A stretch of DNA of 64,000 nucleotides from assembly GCF_022483985.1 (NCBI RefSeq), contig NZ_JAKVME010000001.1, positions 2,108,001 to 2,172,000 on the forward strand, read 5' to 3'. The stretch is from Acetobacter sp. (GTDB taxonomy: Bacteria > Pseudomonadota > Alphaproteobacteria > Acetobacterales > Acetobacteraceae). Both the position numbers and the translations under genes were made by a program. Position 1 is the stretch's first letter. Each line of letters opens with the position of its first letter. Of the stretch, positions 56,027 through 64,000 are shown piece after piece. The notes beneath the pieces are model-generated. The model did no database searches. It was not told where the DNA came from and worked only from the letters and a program-made list of their open reading frames with translations.

Positions 56027-56653
56027 TCAGGGTTGAGCCCCGTTCGTCGCGTCATGATCCGTTGAAGAACCGGAAGAAGATGGAGCGATTTCGTTATTTT
56101 CTGGTGTATCGCTCCCATGTCCGCTGTCCTGCTCCTGACCCGATTGTGAACTGTCAGGTTTCTTCCCGGGCAGAGGCGGAACCGCCGGTTGCTCCAGCGT
56201 CGGCAGCATGGGCTGAATATCGTTCCCTTCACAGGTCACGACATGCACATCATAGATCGGGCTTTCGAGAATGCCCAGTGACGGTTCGGCGGCAAGCATC
56301 CAGCCATGGAAAGTCGCGCCTTCAGCCCGACGATCCTGAATATCGAGCCATGCGGCGGCATCCTGACGCGCTGTCGGGGCATGTTGCAGGCAGCGCGTCA
56401 CGCCGATTTCAAGCGTCTCGTAATGAGAGGTTTCACCAACCGGGATTTTCACGGTCTCAACACGGGAATCGAGACGATTGAGCACCCGCACGACGGCTGT
56501 ACTCTTCCCCTGCCATGTGTTGCGCGGATACATCGCCGGTGGCGCCAGCGGCTCCGCTGCAACAGCCGCTCCAGAGAGGACCAGAACTGACGCCAGCCCC
56601 AGAAACGCCCGACCGGACCGTACCAACATCTTCGTTTTCACCCTGCCCGTCAT
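56027..56653 (-). CDS. DUF2155 protein, exported
   Basis: The 208-residue protein has a signal peptide (about 1-32, ending GAAVAAEP). Its core matches DUF2155: AVVRVLNRLDSRVETVKIPVGE, VTRCLQHAPTARQDAAAWLDIQD and GWMLAAEPSLGILESPIYDVHVVTC. The C-terminal 60 residues are proline-, serine- and glutamate-rich and probably disordered. The family is common in alphaproteobacteria next to mlaD and NDUFA12 genes; its function is unknown. Confidence 0.88.
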   Translation of the reverse strand: MTGRVKTKMLVRSGRAFLGLASVLVLSGAAVAAEPLAPPAMYPRNTWQGKSTAVVRVLNRLDSRVETVKIPVGETSHYETLEIGVTRCLQHAPTARQDAAAWLDIQDRRAEGATFHGWMLAAEPSLGILESPIYDVHVVTCEGNDIQPMLPTLEQPAVPPLPGKKPDSSQSGQEQDSGHGSDTPENNEIAPSSSGSSTDHDATNGAQP

Positions 56654-56871
56654 ACCGAAGACCTGCCGAGAGGGCTGGTGAGAGACCCCACGAGGGCCGT
56701 CAGCATTTTTTTCATTTCAGCCTCATCCACACCCATCAGCACCGCGTCTTCAAACGCGTCCTGCATGACGCCCTGCAACTCTTCCCAGTTCTGACGGAGA
56801 ACCAGCAATTTTTCCGTGCAGGAAACAGGCGTTCCATCCGACTGAGGCCAGAGAGAGGGAACCTCCGTCAC
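56650..56871 (-). CDS. Small conserved hypothetical protein
   Basis: The 73-residue protein overlaps the DUF2155 gene and the MlaD gene by four bases each, so it is probably translated as part of the operon. It is predicted to be mostly helical (LLVLRQNWEELQGVMQDAFEDAVLMG) with no membrane segment. I do not recognise a family. Confidence 0.65.
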   Translation of the reverse strand: MTEVPSLWPQSDGTPVSCTEKLLVLRQNWEELQGVMQDAFEDAVLMGVDEAEMKKMLTALVGSLTSPLGRSSV

Positions 56872-57434
56872 GGCAGCGTCTCGCCCTTCGGCGCATCCAT
56901 TTCTTTTTTCGCCTTCGCCTGATTGGCCTGCGTCAGCGTATCCGTGACAGAGAAAATGAACTTGCTCAGCAACTGCTCAAGACTGATCGACCCCTGCGTC
57001 TCGCTGATCTCACCACCGGCTTTCAGGTTTTTCGTGTCACCACCGGGTGAAATGGCGATATATTTGCCGCCGAGGAGACTGTCGCTGGTGATGATGGCAG
57101 CGCTGTCCACCGGCAGTTGCACGTCCGGACGCACCGTGAACACGACTTCCGCCTGAAAAGTTTTCGGATCGACCCCAGCGGACACGACATGGCCGATCGA
57201 AATCCCGGCCAGTTTTACAGCCGATCCGATATCGAGACCGTCGATGTGGGAGAACCCTGCCCTGAGCTGATAGCCCGCATCCGTCTTGCGGCCACTGCTG
57301 ACTACGGCAAGCCCCAGCAGAAGCACGAAGGCGATGATCACGGCGAAACCCGCGAGGAGCTCAACGGTCGAACGTGTTCTGCGAAGAGGTGACAGCGCCT
57401 CCGCAGGCCGGGAAGTGGTCGAAACAGAACTCAT
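56868..57434 (-). CDS. mlaD: MlaD-like MCE-domain lipid transport protein
   Basis: The 188-residue protein has one N-terminal membrane segment (VELLAGFAVIIAFVLLLGLAVV), then the MCE domain with GYQLRAGFSHIDGLDIGSAVKLAGISIGHV. A C-terminal helical tail follows. MlaD is the inner-membrane-anchored periplasmic ring of the Mla phospholipid system. The partners MlaE and MlaF are not in this window. Confidence 0.9.
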   Translation of the reverse strand: MSSVSTTSRPAEALSPLRRTRSTVELLAGFAVIIAFVLLLGLAVVSSGRKTDAGYQLRAGFSHIDGLDIGSAVKLAGISIGHVVSAGVDPKTFQAEVVFTVRPDVQLPVDSAAIITSDSLLGGKYIAISPGGDTKNLKAGGEISETQGSISLEQLLSKFIFSVTDTLTQANQAKAKKEMDAPKGETLP

Positions 57435-57553
57435 GAGTTCTCATACGCCTTTAAGATCATCCGTTCTTGTCGTCTGGAATGATGAAGCCTGACAAGCCCG
57501 GTAGCGCAACTCTCTGGCAAGAATATGCCCGCGCCCGCATATCCGCCTATTCA

Positions 57554-57577
57554 GGGCACGTTAAAACGTGCCCTTTT
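57554..57577. terminator. Perfect hairpin between NDUFA12 and mlaD genes
   Basis: GGGCACGTT and AACGTGCCC pair perfectly around two bases, followed by TTTT on the plus strand. Both neighbouring genes run on the minus strand, where the hairpin has no T-run. It may still end the NDUFA12 transcript, or be a remnant or regulatory site. Confidence 0.45.
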
Positions 57578-57613
57578 GTCGCGGCTTCCGTTCATGTCTG
57601 AAACTTCGGCCGC

Positions 57614-57994
57614 TCAGCCTTCCGGCGTCCAGGCGTCGTAATCACCTGTCGCTGACGGACGACGCCCACCCCTGTAGGCGCTGCCGGGAGGACGATAGGC
57701 CTCCGCCGTGCCAGTCTTGTTGGGCTCGTAGGGCAACTGCCAGGGCTTGCGGGTCTCCATGGGGATCGGCTGATCCTCCATGTAATGCAGCCAGCCCCAC
57801 CACTCGGGCGGCACAGCGGATGCATCCTCACCCTTCCTGTAGATGACCCAGCGCTCATGGCGCTCGCCCCCACCCATTTTACGGGTAGGTCGCCGCGACT
57901 CGTAATAGGCGCGACCATCATTGTCCTTGCCCACAAAACGTCCATGCAGGCGGGTATGAAGAAGGGTGCCAAGCGTTGCCATGAGCACGACCAT
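57614..57994 (-). CDS. NADH:ubiquinone oxidoreductase subunit NDUFA12
   Basis: The 126-residue protein has the NDUFA12/B17.2 pattern: LHTRLHGRFVGKDNDGRAYYESR, then ERWVIYRKGEDASAVPPEWWGWLHYM and the end ANKTGTAEAYRPPG-like. This accessory subunit of respiratory complex I is typical of alphaproteobacteria. An in-frame ATG at 57982 could be the start instead. Confidence 0.93.
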   Translation of the reverse strand: MVVLMATLGTLLHTRLHGRFVGKDNDGRAYYESRRPTRKMGGGERHERWVIYRKGEDASAVPPEWWGWLHYMEDQPIPMETRKPWQLPYEPNKTGTAEAYRPPGSAYRGGRRPSATGDYDAWTPEG

Positions 57995-58231
57995 AGGCTG
58001 TCGAACTGCCGCCGTCCACCGCTCACGCGCTTCCTCGCGTTCACTTTACGCAGCACCTCCCCGAGAACGAGTCCGGACGTATCGCCGCACGCCCCGGAAG
58101 CGTCACTCCACTCCTTTTCCAGCCTTGATAAAAGTTATCCCCCATATCCTCGCTTTCCCGACCATTATCCCCTCCTTATCCTCAGCCTGCCCCGCTTCCG
58201 CCCGCCTCTCGCGGAACGATAAGCTTCCGGC

Positions 58232-59902
58232 ATGAACGCTCATCATTTCTGGAACGGTGTCGAAATGCGCACCGTCATGGCCTCCGCCGACCCCGACGCC
58301 CCGGCACGCGCCATTACGCTGCCCGCCGACTGGGATGACGAGGCCGCCGCCGCTCTTGCGGACATTGTCACCGGAACACGGCCGGTCTCTCTGCCGATGG
58401 AGTCCGCACGCTGGATCGACTCCTTTACATCCGGTGCAGCGCAGCCGGGCGCAAAGGACGCTGGTCCATCACGCGGAGAAATCATCAGCGGGCGTTCGCT
58501 CGCATGGCTCCTGATCCTCAGGCAGGCCGCGCCGACACTTGCCGTCTGGCATGGCGCATCAGACAGACGGCCGGGATTCGTCCTCAACCTCGCCGCCTTC
58601 GTGCTGCCGGGCGAGGATTTCGCCGCCGAGACGTTTGTGGCGGCGCTCCGCCTGCTGTGCCTCGTTCTGCGCACGGACGCCCGCGTCAAGGCCGCCCGGC
58701 GCAATGGCGAACTGCCGCTTGACGAGGTGACGACCACCGAACCGACGCTGTTCGATCTGCCGACCACACCGTCCGAGATGAAATCCCCGGCAAAACCGGT
58801 GACGCCATCAGTCCCGGCCGAAGCCGACATCACAGGCAGCCTGCTTCCGGACGCACCGCTTCCGATCGTGGGCGAGATTCTGCTGACCAATCTGGACGCC
58901 TGCCTCGCCGCTCTCGGTCTCGACTATGACAGCGATGACGGACGTGACGCGGCCTGCTCGATCGTCGCGCTGACAACACTCGTCTCCCGCGAGGGCACAG
59001 GGTGCGACCATCTCCCCCTCATGCCGCATCGCCATGTGCTGCCGGGTCTGTCCGCCGCGATCCGGGACGCATGGTCGCGCGCCGCCGTCGATACCGACAC
59101 ACCAGAAGCCCGGATTGAAACAGGCTTTTCCTCAACCGGACCTGTCGATGCGCTGCTGGGCTGCGAGGCCTGCGGCCTTGCGCCTGTCTTTTCCCCGCTC
59201 CGGCCCGATGGGCGTCTTGCCGCAAGCACGCTCAATCGGCTGGCCGCTCGGGGTCTATCCGTGGAAACGGCGCTGGCGGCCTCTCTCGCGGGCGAAAGCC
59301 CGCTGATTCTGCCGACAACCGACGCGCATATGCGGATGTATCGCGCCCTCGCCGGATTTGTGGACCGTGTTCCGGCTCGCCCGGACCCGACGATGGCGCC
59401 ACCGCCCCGTATCCTGCCACGCGGCACGTTGCAGCCGCTTCCCGAGCGCCATACCGGAATCGCCCAGAAGGCCTCGGTCGGTGGTCATCGCTTCTTCCTG
59501 CGAACAGCGGAATATGAAGACGGCACGCTTGGCGAGATCGCCCTGACACCGGCCCGTGAAAGCGCGATGGTGCGCGGTCTGATGGAAAGCTTCAGTCAGG
59601 CCGTGAGCATCGGTCTGCAATATGGCGCGCCGCTGGAAGACTTCGTCGAACGGTTCGCCTACTCATCATTCGGTCCCGCCGGCACCGTCGAGGGTGACCC
59701 GGTCACATCCTATGCGACCTCGATTCTGGATTACGCCTTCAGAGCGCTGTCCAACCTGTATCTGCAACAGCGTCTACCCGATGCGCCGCATGAGGACGAT
59801 CAGCAGGGAGGTTCGCCGTTGCTACCGTTCGATTTCAAAAGCGGCGATGCCGCCAAACCGTCACCACCGGGCGGCCGGCGGGGATTGCGGCTGGTCAGTT
59901 GA
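58232..59902 (+). CDS. TSCPD-domain protein derived from a class II ribonucleotide reductase
   Basis: The 556-residue protein ends (about 425-525) in the TSCPD region typical of adenosylcobalamin-dependent NrdJ: GGHRFFLRTAEYEDGTLGEIAL, AVSIGLQYGAPLEDFVERF, TSYATSILDYAFRAL. The first 400 residues keep scattered likeness to the NrdJ large chain (FVLNLAAFVLPGEDF, LLGCEACGLAPVFSPL). They lack the visible catalytic cysteine and radical-site motifs of a full reductase, which would be about 900-1200 residues. It is probably not a working reductase. Divergent to NDUFA12, with 237 bases between. Confidence 0.75.
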   Translation: MNAHHFWNGVEMRTVMASADPDAPARAITLPADWDDEAAAALADIVTGTRPVSLPMESARWIDSFTSGAAQPGAKDAGPSRGEIISGRSLAWLLILRQAAPTLAVWHGASDRRPGFVLNLAAFVLPGEDFAAETFVAALRLLCLVLRTDARVKAARRNGELPLDEVTTTEPTLFDLPTTPSEMKSPAKPVTPSVPAEADITGSLLPDAPLPIVGEILLTNLDACLAALGLDYDSDDGRDAACSIVALTTLVSREGTGCDHLPLMPHRHVLPGLSAAIRDAWSRAAVDTDTPEARIETGFSSTGPVDALLGCEACGLAPVFSPLRPDGRLAASTLNRLAARGLSVETALAASLAGESPLILPTTDAHMRMYRALAGFVDRVPARPDPTMAPPPRILPRGTLQPLPERHTGIAQKASVGGHRFFLRTAEYEDGTLGEIALTPARESAMVRGLMESFSQAVSIGLQYGAPLEDFVERFAYSSFGPAGTVEGDPVTSYATSILDYAFRALSNLYLQQRLPDAPHEDDQQGGSPLLPFDFKSGDAAKPSPPGGRRGLRLVS

Positions 59903-60034
59903 TCACAGTCCTCTCATTTCCTGAAGAAGACTGCCTTGTGCGGGCGGCATGACTGACTGCCGCCTGCGAAGGTTGATATGGGTTCTGCCTGTACCCGAAA
60001 GAGACCACAGGCTCCTTGACCCGATTTGTCCCCT

Positions 60035-60055
60035 AAAAAAACAGCTTCCAAAAGC
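60035..60055 (-). terminator. Weak terminator of the phosphatase/ADP-ribosylglycohydrolase gene
   Basis: On the minus strand GCTT pairs with AAGC around TTGG and is followed, after one base pair, by a run of seven T. It lies about 60 bases after the stop codon. Confidence 0.45.
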
Positions 60056-60116
60056 ACACCTCTCGCGGGGTTCGGGACAGCGCCCCGTAATCTCCCCGGA
60101 GCAAAGGATTCTGATA

Positions 60117-61652
60117 TCACCTGCCCGGATAAAATTCCGAAAAGAGCAGAGCGAGACGCTCACCCGCTCCGCCATGCACGACATCGCACAGATCACTGGC
60201 CAGCCGATCGATCAGATCCGCGCACTCGATCCGCGTGCGCCAGACATGAGCCATAACCTGCTCGGGAAACAACAGCCCCAGCAGGTTTCCGGCGATGGCT
60301 CCCGTGCTGTCGCTATCCCCTGAATGTGTCACGGCGATACGCAATCCTTCCTCAAAACCTGTCGCGACACGGGCCGCATAGAGCGCGATGGACAGCGCTT
60401 CTTCCGCGACCCAACCCTGCCCAAGCGTTGCAACCGTTTCCGGCCGTCCATCCGGTAAGGCGACCCCGGCCCGCTCCACGGCCGTTCTTGTCGCCGCGTC
60501 CAGATCCAGCCCATTCAGAGACCGGACGGCTTCTTCCAGAGAAACGCCTTGCAGCAAATGCGCCAGAATATGCGCCTGCGCCCGTGCGGCACCACGACCG
60601 GCTGGGTGAGCATGTGTCAGATAGGAACACGTATCAGCCAAAGAATCAGAGTTTAGACCGGCATAGAGGGCGACCGGCGCAACACGCATGATCGTTCCAC
60701 ATCCCTTGCTGTCGTTGACAGCCGTTTCCCCGAAATGCTCAGCGGCTTCCAAGGAAGACAGACAGGTTATTCCCGGCGCGCGACGACGATGCAGACGTGG
60801 ATCACTGACGAGACCACACCAGTCAAGAATATGCGTTTTTGGTGTCTCCCCCTGCGTGATCAGCCAGCGTAGCAAAGCATGATGCACAACGCTCGGAGGA
60901 TGACATATTCCTTTCAGACTACCGCGGACAGCGGCACGAATCAGTCCTTCCGCCGTAAACAGAGTCATCTGCGTGTCATCCGTAATGGCCGCCGGACGCC
61001 CATCATGCGGCAGAATCCGGTCAACACCGTTCGGAAAGCTCTGACGGATACGATCCAGAGACCAGAACTCCATTTCCGCCCCCAACGCATCGCCAATGGC
61101 GCCTCCGAACAGGCAGGCGCGGAACAACAGACATTCCCTTCTGTGTTCCTTCCGCCGCTCTTCCAGCCATGCCCTCTGACGCGGCAGCGGTCCGGCACCA
61201 TTACGGGCTTTTGCAATCTGTTTCAGAGCTCGGGAGATACTTTCGCCTCGCTCACACTGAAGCAGCGCAGCCACCAGCGCCGTACGTTCCAGTCCGGCGC
61301 TGCAATGGATCACGACCCTGCCTCCCGCTTCCAGCCGCTGATGCAGCACAGGTGAAATCCGACGCCACACCCGCAACCAGTCAGTATCCGGAATGCCAGC
61401 GTCAGGGATGGGCATGACATACCACAGCAGCCCAGCCTCTCTCATGGCGGCGCTCATGTTGCCGACCCGCAGGTGGTCCATCTCTTCCTGTCCTGTCAGG
61501 GAGATCACGATATCCGTGCGCCAAAGGCGCAGGCGCAGAATGTCCGCCTGCACATCACGGTTCCAGTCGGGACCGGAAAGGGACGGTCCCTTTCGCCCCG
61601 GACAGAGGGTCATGCCGACGCTGCCTTCAGCCAGATGGAAACTGTCGATCAT
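60117..61652 (-). CDS. Dual-specificity phosphatase / ADP-ribosylglycohydrolase fusion
   Basis: I placed the start at the ATG at 61652; the longer frame begins with a TTG. The 511-residue protein joins two domains. Residues 1-160 are a cysteine phosphatase with the P-loop HCSAGLERT (116-124) and the general acid in PIPDAGIPD. From about 170 follows a DraG/ADP-ribosylglycohydrolase domain, with GDALG (187-191), TDDTQMTL (224-231) and the C-terminal HSGDSDSTGAIAGNLLG, which carry the metal-binding acidic residues. It may reverse both phosphate and ADP-ribose marks on a protein or small molecule. No gene for a matching ADP-ribosyltransferase is nearby. Confidence 0.88.
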   Translation of the reverse strand: MIDSFHLAEGSVGMTLCPGRKGPSLSGPDWNRDVQADILRLRLWRTDIVISLTGQEEMDHLRVGNMSAAMREAGLLWYVMPIPDAGIPDTDWLRVWRRISPVLHQRLEAGGRVVIHCSAGLERTALVAALLQCERGESISRALKQIAKARNGAGPLPRQRAWLEERRKEHRRECLLFRACLFGGAIGDALGAEMEFWSLDRIRQSFPNGVDRILPHDGRPAAITDDTQMTLFTAEGLIRAAVRGSLKGICHPPSVVHHALLRWLITQGETPKTHILDWCGLVSDPRLHRRRAPGITCLSSLEAAEHFGETAVNDSKGCGTIMRVAPVALYAGLNSDSLADTCSYLTHAHPAGRGAARAQAHILAHLLQGVSLEEAVRSLNGLDLDAATRTAVERAGVALPDGRPETVATLGQGWVAEEALSIALYAARVATGFEEGLRIAVTHSGDSDSTGAIAGNLLGLLFPEQVMAHVWRTRIECADLIDRLASDLCDVVHGGAGERLALLFSEFYPGR

Positions 61653-61709
61653 CAGCGGATGGCTCAAGGAATCTCGCAAGTCTGGTCTCCTCGGGTCTGG
61701 CGGGGCAGA

Positions 61710-62423
61710 ATGTCACCCGCGCACTTTGTTCCTGAAGCCGTTTTTCATGAAAGCGCGCTGCAATATCGAACCGTCGGGATTTTCCGCATGCCTCTTCACA
61801 AATCCTATGTCGCCCTGACGTGGACCCGCCCTGTTCCGTGGGCCGGGTTTGACACTCTTTCCTCCGATATCGACGTCGCGGCACAGCAAAGCCGCACCAT
61901 CCGCTATCAGCGTGATCTGATCCGACAATACGTGCGCGAGGTGAACGGCATTCTGGAGCGGGAGGTGGCTCTGCTGGAACTGGAGCCTGACCGGGCGACA
62001 TCCGAGAGTCTGGCGACCCTTGAAAAACTGGCGCAGGAATGCCCCCCGAACGCCACATTTCTGAGCGTGGACTTCACAGCCGCTCAAGGCTGGCGTCCCC
62101 AGCCTGCATTGAGAAAAGGCCTGCCTCCAGAGCGATGTGTGGCGCTGCCTCCGACTCCCATGATCGTGGATGGAATGCTCTTCGATCCACAAGGGCATTT
62201 CCGGGAATGGAGGATGAGGGAAAAGAACCACATGCAGTCAAAGCCGGAGCATCGACAGACCATTCTGCGCGCTCTGGACAGACAGGAGGGTCTGTCGTTA
62301 CGCCAGCAGGCGGACCTGCTGAATGAACGGCACCTTCAGACACATGGCGGAAAACTATGGACAGCAGACAACCTTCGAAAATTTCTTACCCTTTCAGAAT
62401 CAACCGACATATCCGGCCCGTGA
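61710..62423 (+). CDS. Unknown protein with a recombinase-like C-terminal motif
   Basis: I chose the ATG at 61710, after GGCGGGGC, since the longer frame lies antisense to the phosphatase gene. The 237-residue protein has no recognised N-terminal domain. The middle is helical (QSRTIRYQRDLIRQYVREVNGIL). The last 40 residues (GLSLRQQADLLNERHLQTHGG, then LWTADNLRKFL) resemble the helix-turn-helix end of large serine recombinase domains, but no serine catalytic domain is present. It is divergent from the phosphatase fusion, with only 57 bases between starts. Confidence 0.65.
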   Translation: MSPAHFVPEAVFHESALQYRTVGIFRMPLHKSYVALTWTRPVPWAGFDTLSSDIDVAAQQSRTIRYQRDLIRQYVREVNGILEREVALLELEPDRATSESLATLEKLAQECPPNATFLSVDFTAAQGWRPQPALRKGLPPERCVALPPTPMIVDGMLFDPQGHFREWRMREKNHMQSKPEHRQTILRALDRQEGLSLRQQADLLNERHLQTHGGKLWTADNLRKFLTLSESTDISGP

Positions 62424-62598
62424 TCTACTTATGCCGGATCCGAAATATCTTTCAGAAATAAAGATTTTTATCCATCATGATCAGGTCAGGATGCTCCCTC
62501 CTCCTGCAACCAAGAAGCACCTTTATAAGAGCACAAGGCAGAGAATTCATGGAAGCTGCTCTCTTGCCCCCCTGTTATCCCTGCCTCAACCCGCCTGT

Positions 62599-63855
62599 TC
62601 AGTGATGACCGGCAGACCGATCCGGCGCAAGCCGCAGCACCGTGCCGTTATGATCTTCTGAAATCAGCAGGGTTCCATCCGCCATTACGGCCAGACCAAC
62701 GGGCGAACCTGTCGGATCGCTGCCCGGCTGGGTGAGGTTACGCCACCCCTGAACGAGCGGCTGCGGAGAACCCTGCGGTTTGCCATCAGGATTGATCGTC
62801 AGGCTCATGACACGATGCCCGGTATCCCGATAACCGTGATACGCTATGAGAATCTTATTCTGTAATTCCGGGAAAGCCCTTCCAGAATAAACAAGCATAC
62901 CGAGAGGCGCTGCGTGGGCAGGCAGCAGGAGATCCGGTGGCGTTACCCCTGAACAGTCATGCTTTGGATATTCGGGGGCTGGTTTCCTGTCATCAAAACA
63001 GTAAGGCCAGCCATAGTCTTTTCCTTTCTGCACCACGAGAAATGGTTCATGAGGAAGTGTTTCATCGGACAGCTTTGGATCAACGGCGTTGATGCTGTCG
63101 CGTCCATTGACTGCGGCAAGCAGCACCCCGTTCGGCATGACAGTCAGCGCCGCAGGATTCCGCATACCGGTAGCAACAACAGTCGCAGCCGAAGCAGGCT
63201 GGGGTTTATCGTTCGGCCTGAACCACAGGATCGAGGCGCGAGGCACCTTTCCCTGCGTCTCGGGACAGGCTTGCGAAGCGACCGGCAGGCCACCCGACGC
63301 TGTTTCACAATTATTCGTAGCAGACCCCTCACTGACATACAGACCGCCGTCATGGTCCGCCGCCAGAGCCTTGAGAGGGTGACGGCCAACGGAAGGCAGA
63401 TCGGTCAGAACCTCCCGTGTCTCCGCCGAACCGTTGTCATGCAGAACCACACGCAGGACACGGTCAGGCAGGCCGATATAAAGCTGCCCATCGGATGCAA
63501 AGACGAGACCGCTGGGACGATCCAGCCCGGTCAGAAGCACCTTGCCCGCCTCATGGCCATTCTGTCCGAACGCCAGAAGGCGACCACGGTTACGCTGCCA
63601 GCCTCCCATATCCACGACATAAACTGTCGAGCTCCTGACAGCCATATCCCGCGGAAAACGCAAACCAGAAGTCACAAGTCCCATGCATGTTCCGGCGGGT
63701 GTCTCCAGACTGACACGCGGAAATCCGTCACATGACCCGCTGGTTGTATAAAGAGAGCGGGCATGGGCTACACCCATCCCTGCAAATGCGGGAAGAATAA
63801 CTGATAAAAAGCAGATTCTCTTCAAAAACCCGCGTCGCCGACGCTCATCACTCAT
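62599..63855 (-). CDS. Exported PQQ-type sugar (sorbosone) dehydrogenase
   Basis: The 418-residue protein begins with a twin-arginine signal (RRRGFLKR, hydrophobic stretch, AHA). A six-bladed propeller of the glucose/sorbosone dehydrogenase family follows: LRFPRDMAVRSSTVYVVDMGGW, GLDRPSGLVFASDGQLYIGLPD, VVATGMRNPAALTVMPNG, KGKDYGWPYCF. Relatives bind PQQ and oxidise sugars in the periplasm. This fits the oxidative life style of acetic acid bacteria. Four or more cysteines could form disulfides. It stands alone in the window. Confidence 0.85.
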   Translation of the reverse strand: MSDERRRRGFLKRICFLSVILPAFAGMGVAHARSLYTTSGSCDGFPRVSLETPAGTCMGLVTSGLRFPRDMAVRSSTVYVVDMGGWQRNRGRLLAFGQNGHEAGKVLLTGLDRPSGLVFASDGQLYIGLPDRVLRVVLHDNGSAETREVLTDLPSVGRHPLKALAADHDGGLYVSEGSATNNCETASGGLPVASQACPETQGKVPRASILWFRPNDKPQPASAATVVATGMRNPAALTVMPNGVLLAAVNGRDSINAVDPKLSDETLPHEPFLVVQKGKDYGWPYCFDDRKPAPEYPKHDCSGVTPPDLLLPAHAAPLGMLVYSGRAFPELQNKILIAYHGYRDTGHRVMSLTINPDGKPQGSPQPLVQGWRNLTQPGSDPTGSPVGLAVMADGTLLISEDHNGTVLRLAPDRSAGHH

Positions 63856-63927
63856 AGTCTGCTCCTCCGGAACATATCTTCACCAGAAATCCTCTCGTCT
63901 CGCATCAGTCACGTGAAAAGCGCCATG

Positions 63928-64000
63928 CTACAGCAGCACCTCTTCCCCACCATCATCCGTTGTATCGAGGCTCCGCAACTGCCGGGCCACGACCCGTGTC
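63928..64000 (-). CDS. Possible 3' end of a gene cut by the window edge
   Basis: On the minus strand an open frame enters from the right edge, reads RVVARQLRSLDTTDDGGEEVLL and stops at 63928-63930, 72 bases before the dehydrogenase start. The composition looks coding, but too little is visible to name it. Confidence 0.35.
   Translation of the reverse strand, partial: TRVVARQLRSLDTTDDGGEEVLL

Overview
The window looks like chromosome of an alphaproteobacterium, most likely an acetic acid bacterium (Acetobacteraceae). Pointers are the moderately high G+C, the NDUFA12 / MlaD / DUF2155 block typical of alphaproteobacteria, a Tat-exported PQQ-type sugar dehydrogenase, an acetoin-reductase-like SDR and a GMC oxidoreductase. 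This placement is inferred from gene content only.

Layout. (A) 1-5923, minus strand: a catabolic cluster of unknown substrate (GMC oxidoreductase, NCS1 permease, Rid-family protein, aldehyde dehydrogenase, flavin monooxygenase, DUF1028 protein). (B) 6216-16491, minus strand: a complete eight-gene operon with a taurine/nitrate-type ABC importer, a NikR-like regulator, two DUF1989 proteins, a 1179-residue urea/guanidine carboxylase and allophanate hydrolase. The DUF1989 pair suggests guanidine rather than free urea as the nitrogen source. A perfect inverted repeat just before the first gene resembles the NikR operator, while the NikR-like protein has lost most nickel ligands. (C) 17514-19791: an AtzH/HpxZ-like protein, a LysR-regulator remnant and a second flavoprotein. 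(D) 20656-32567, plus strand: an assimilatory nitrate operon (NarK-type transporter, porin, NirB-NirD fusion, nitrate reductase fused to a diflavin reductase, NasT, NasS, NarM-like protein). Two small hairpins with identical AACGAC loops in the leader fit control by the ANTAR protein NasT. (E) 32602-33690: an AT-rich GT14 glycosyltransferase that looks transferred. (F) 34850-41139: an RND metal-efflux operon with its own two-component system. (G) 41305-45029: five AT-rich Mu-like baseplate genes without the rest of a phage, closed by a convergent second two-component system (45043-47176). (H) 47393-64000: mostly housekeeping genes (metallopeptidase, ClpB, DUF202, SDR, DsbB, OtsA/OtsB, DUF2155, MlaD, NDUFA12), then a ribonucleotide-reductase-derived TSCPD protein, a dual-specificity phosphatase/ADP-ribosylglycohydrolase fusion, a divergent unknown gene with a recombinase-like tail, and a PQQ-type dehydrogenase.

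The theme of the first half is nitrogen scavenging. Region B should import a guanidine/urea-type compound and carry it through carboxylation, deimination and hydrolysis to ammonia and CO2. Region D reduces nitrate to ammonium. Regions A and C may feed the same pool, but their substrates cannot be read from the sequence. The points most worth following up are the apparently nickel-blind NikR-like regulator with its operator, the orphan baseplate block, and the phosphatase/ADP-ribosylglycohydrolase fusion. No CRISPR array, insertion sequence, rRNA or tRNA gene was recognised.
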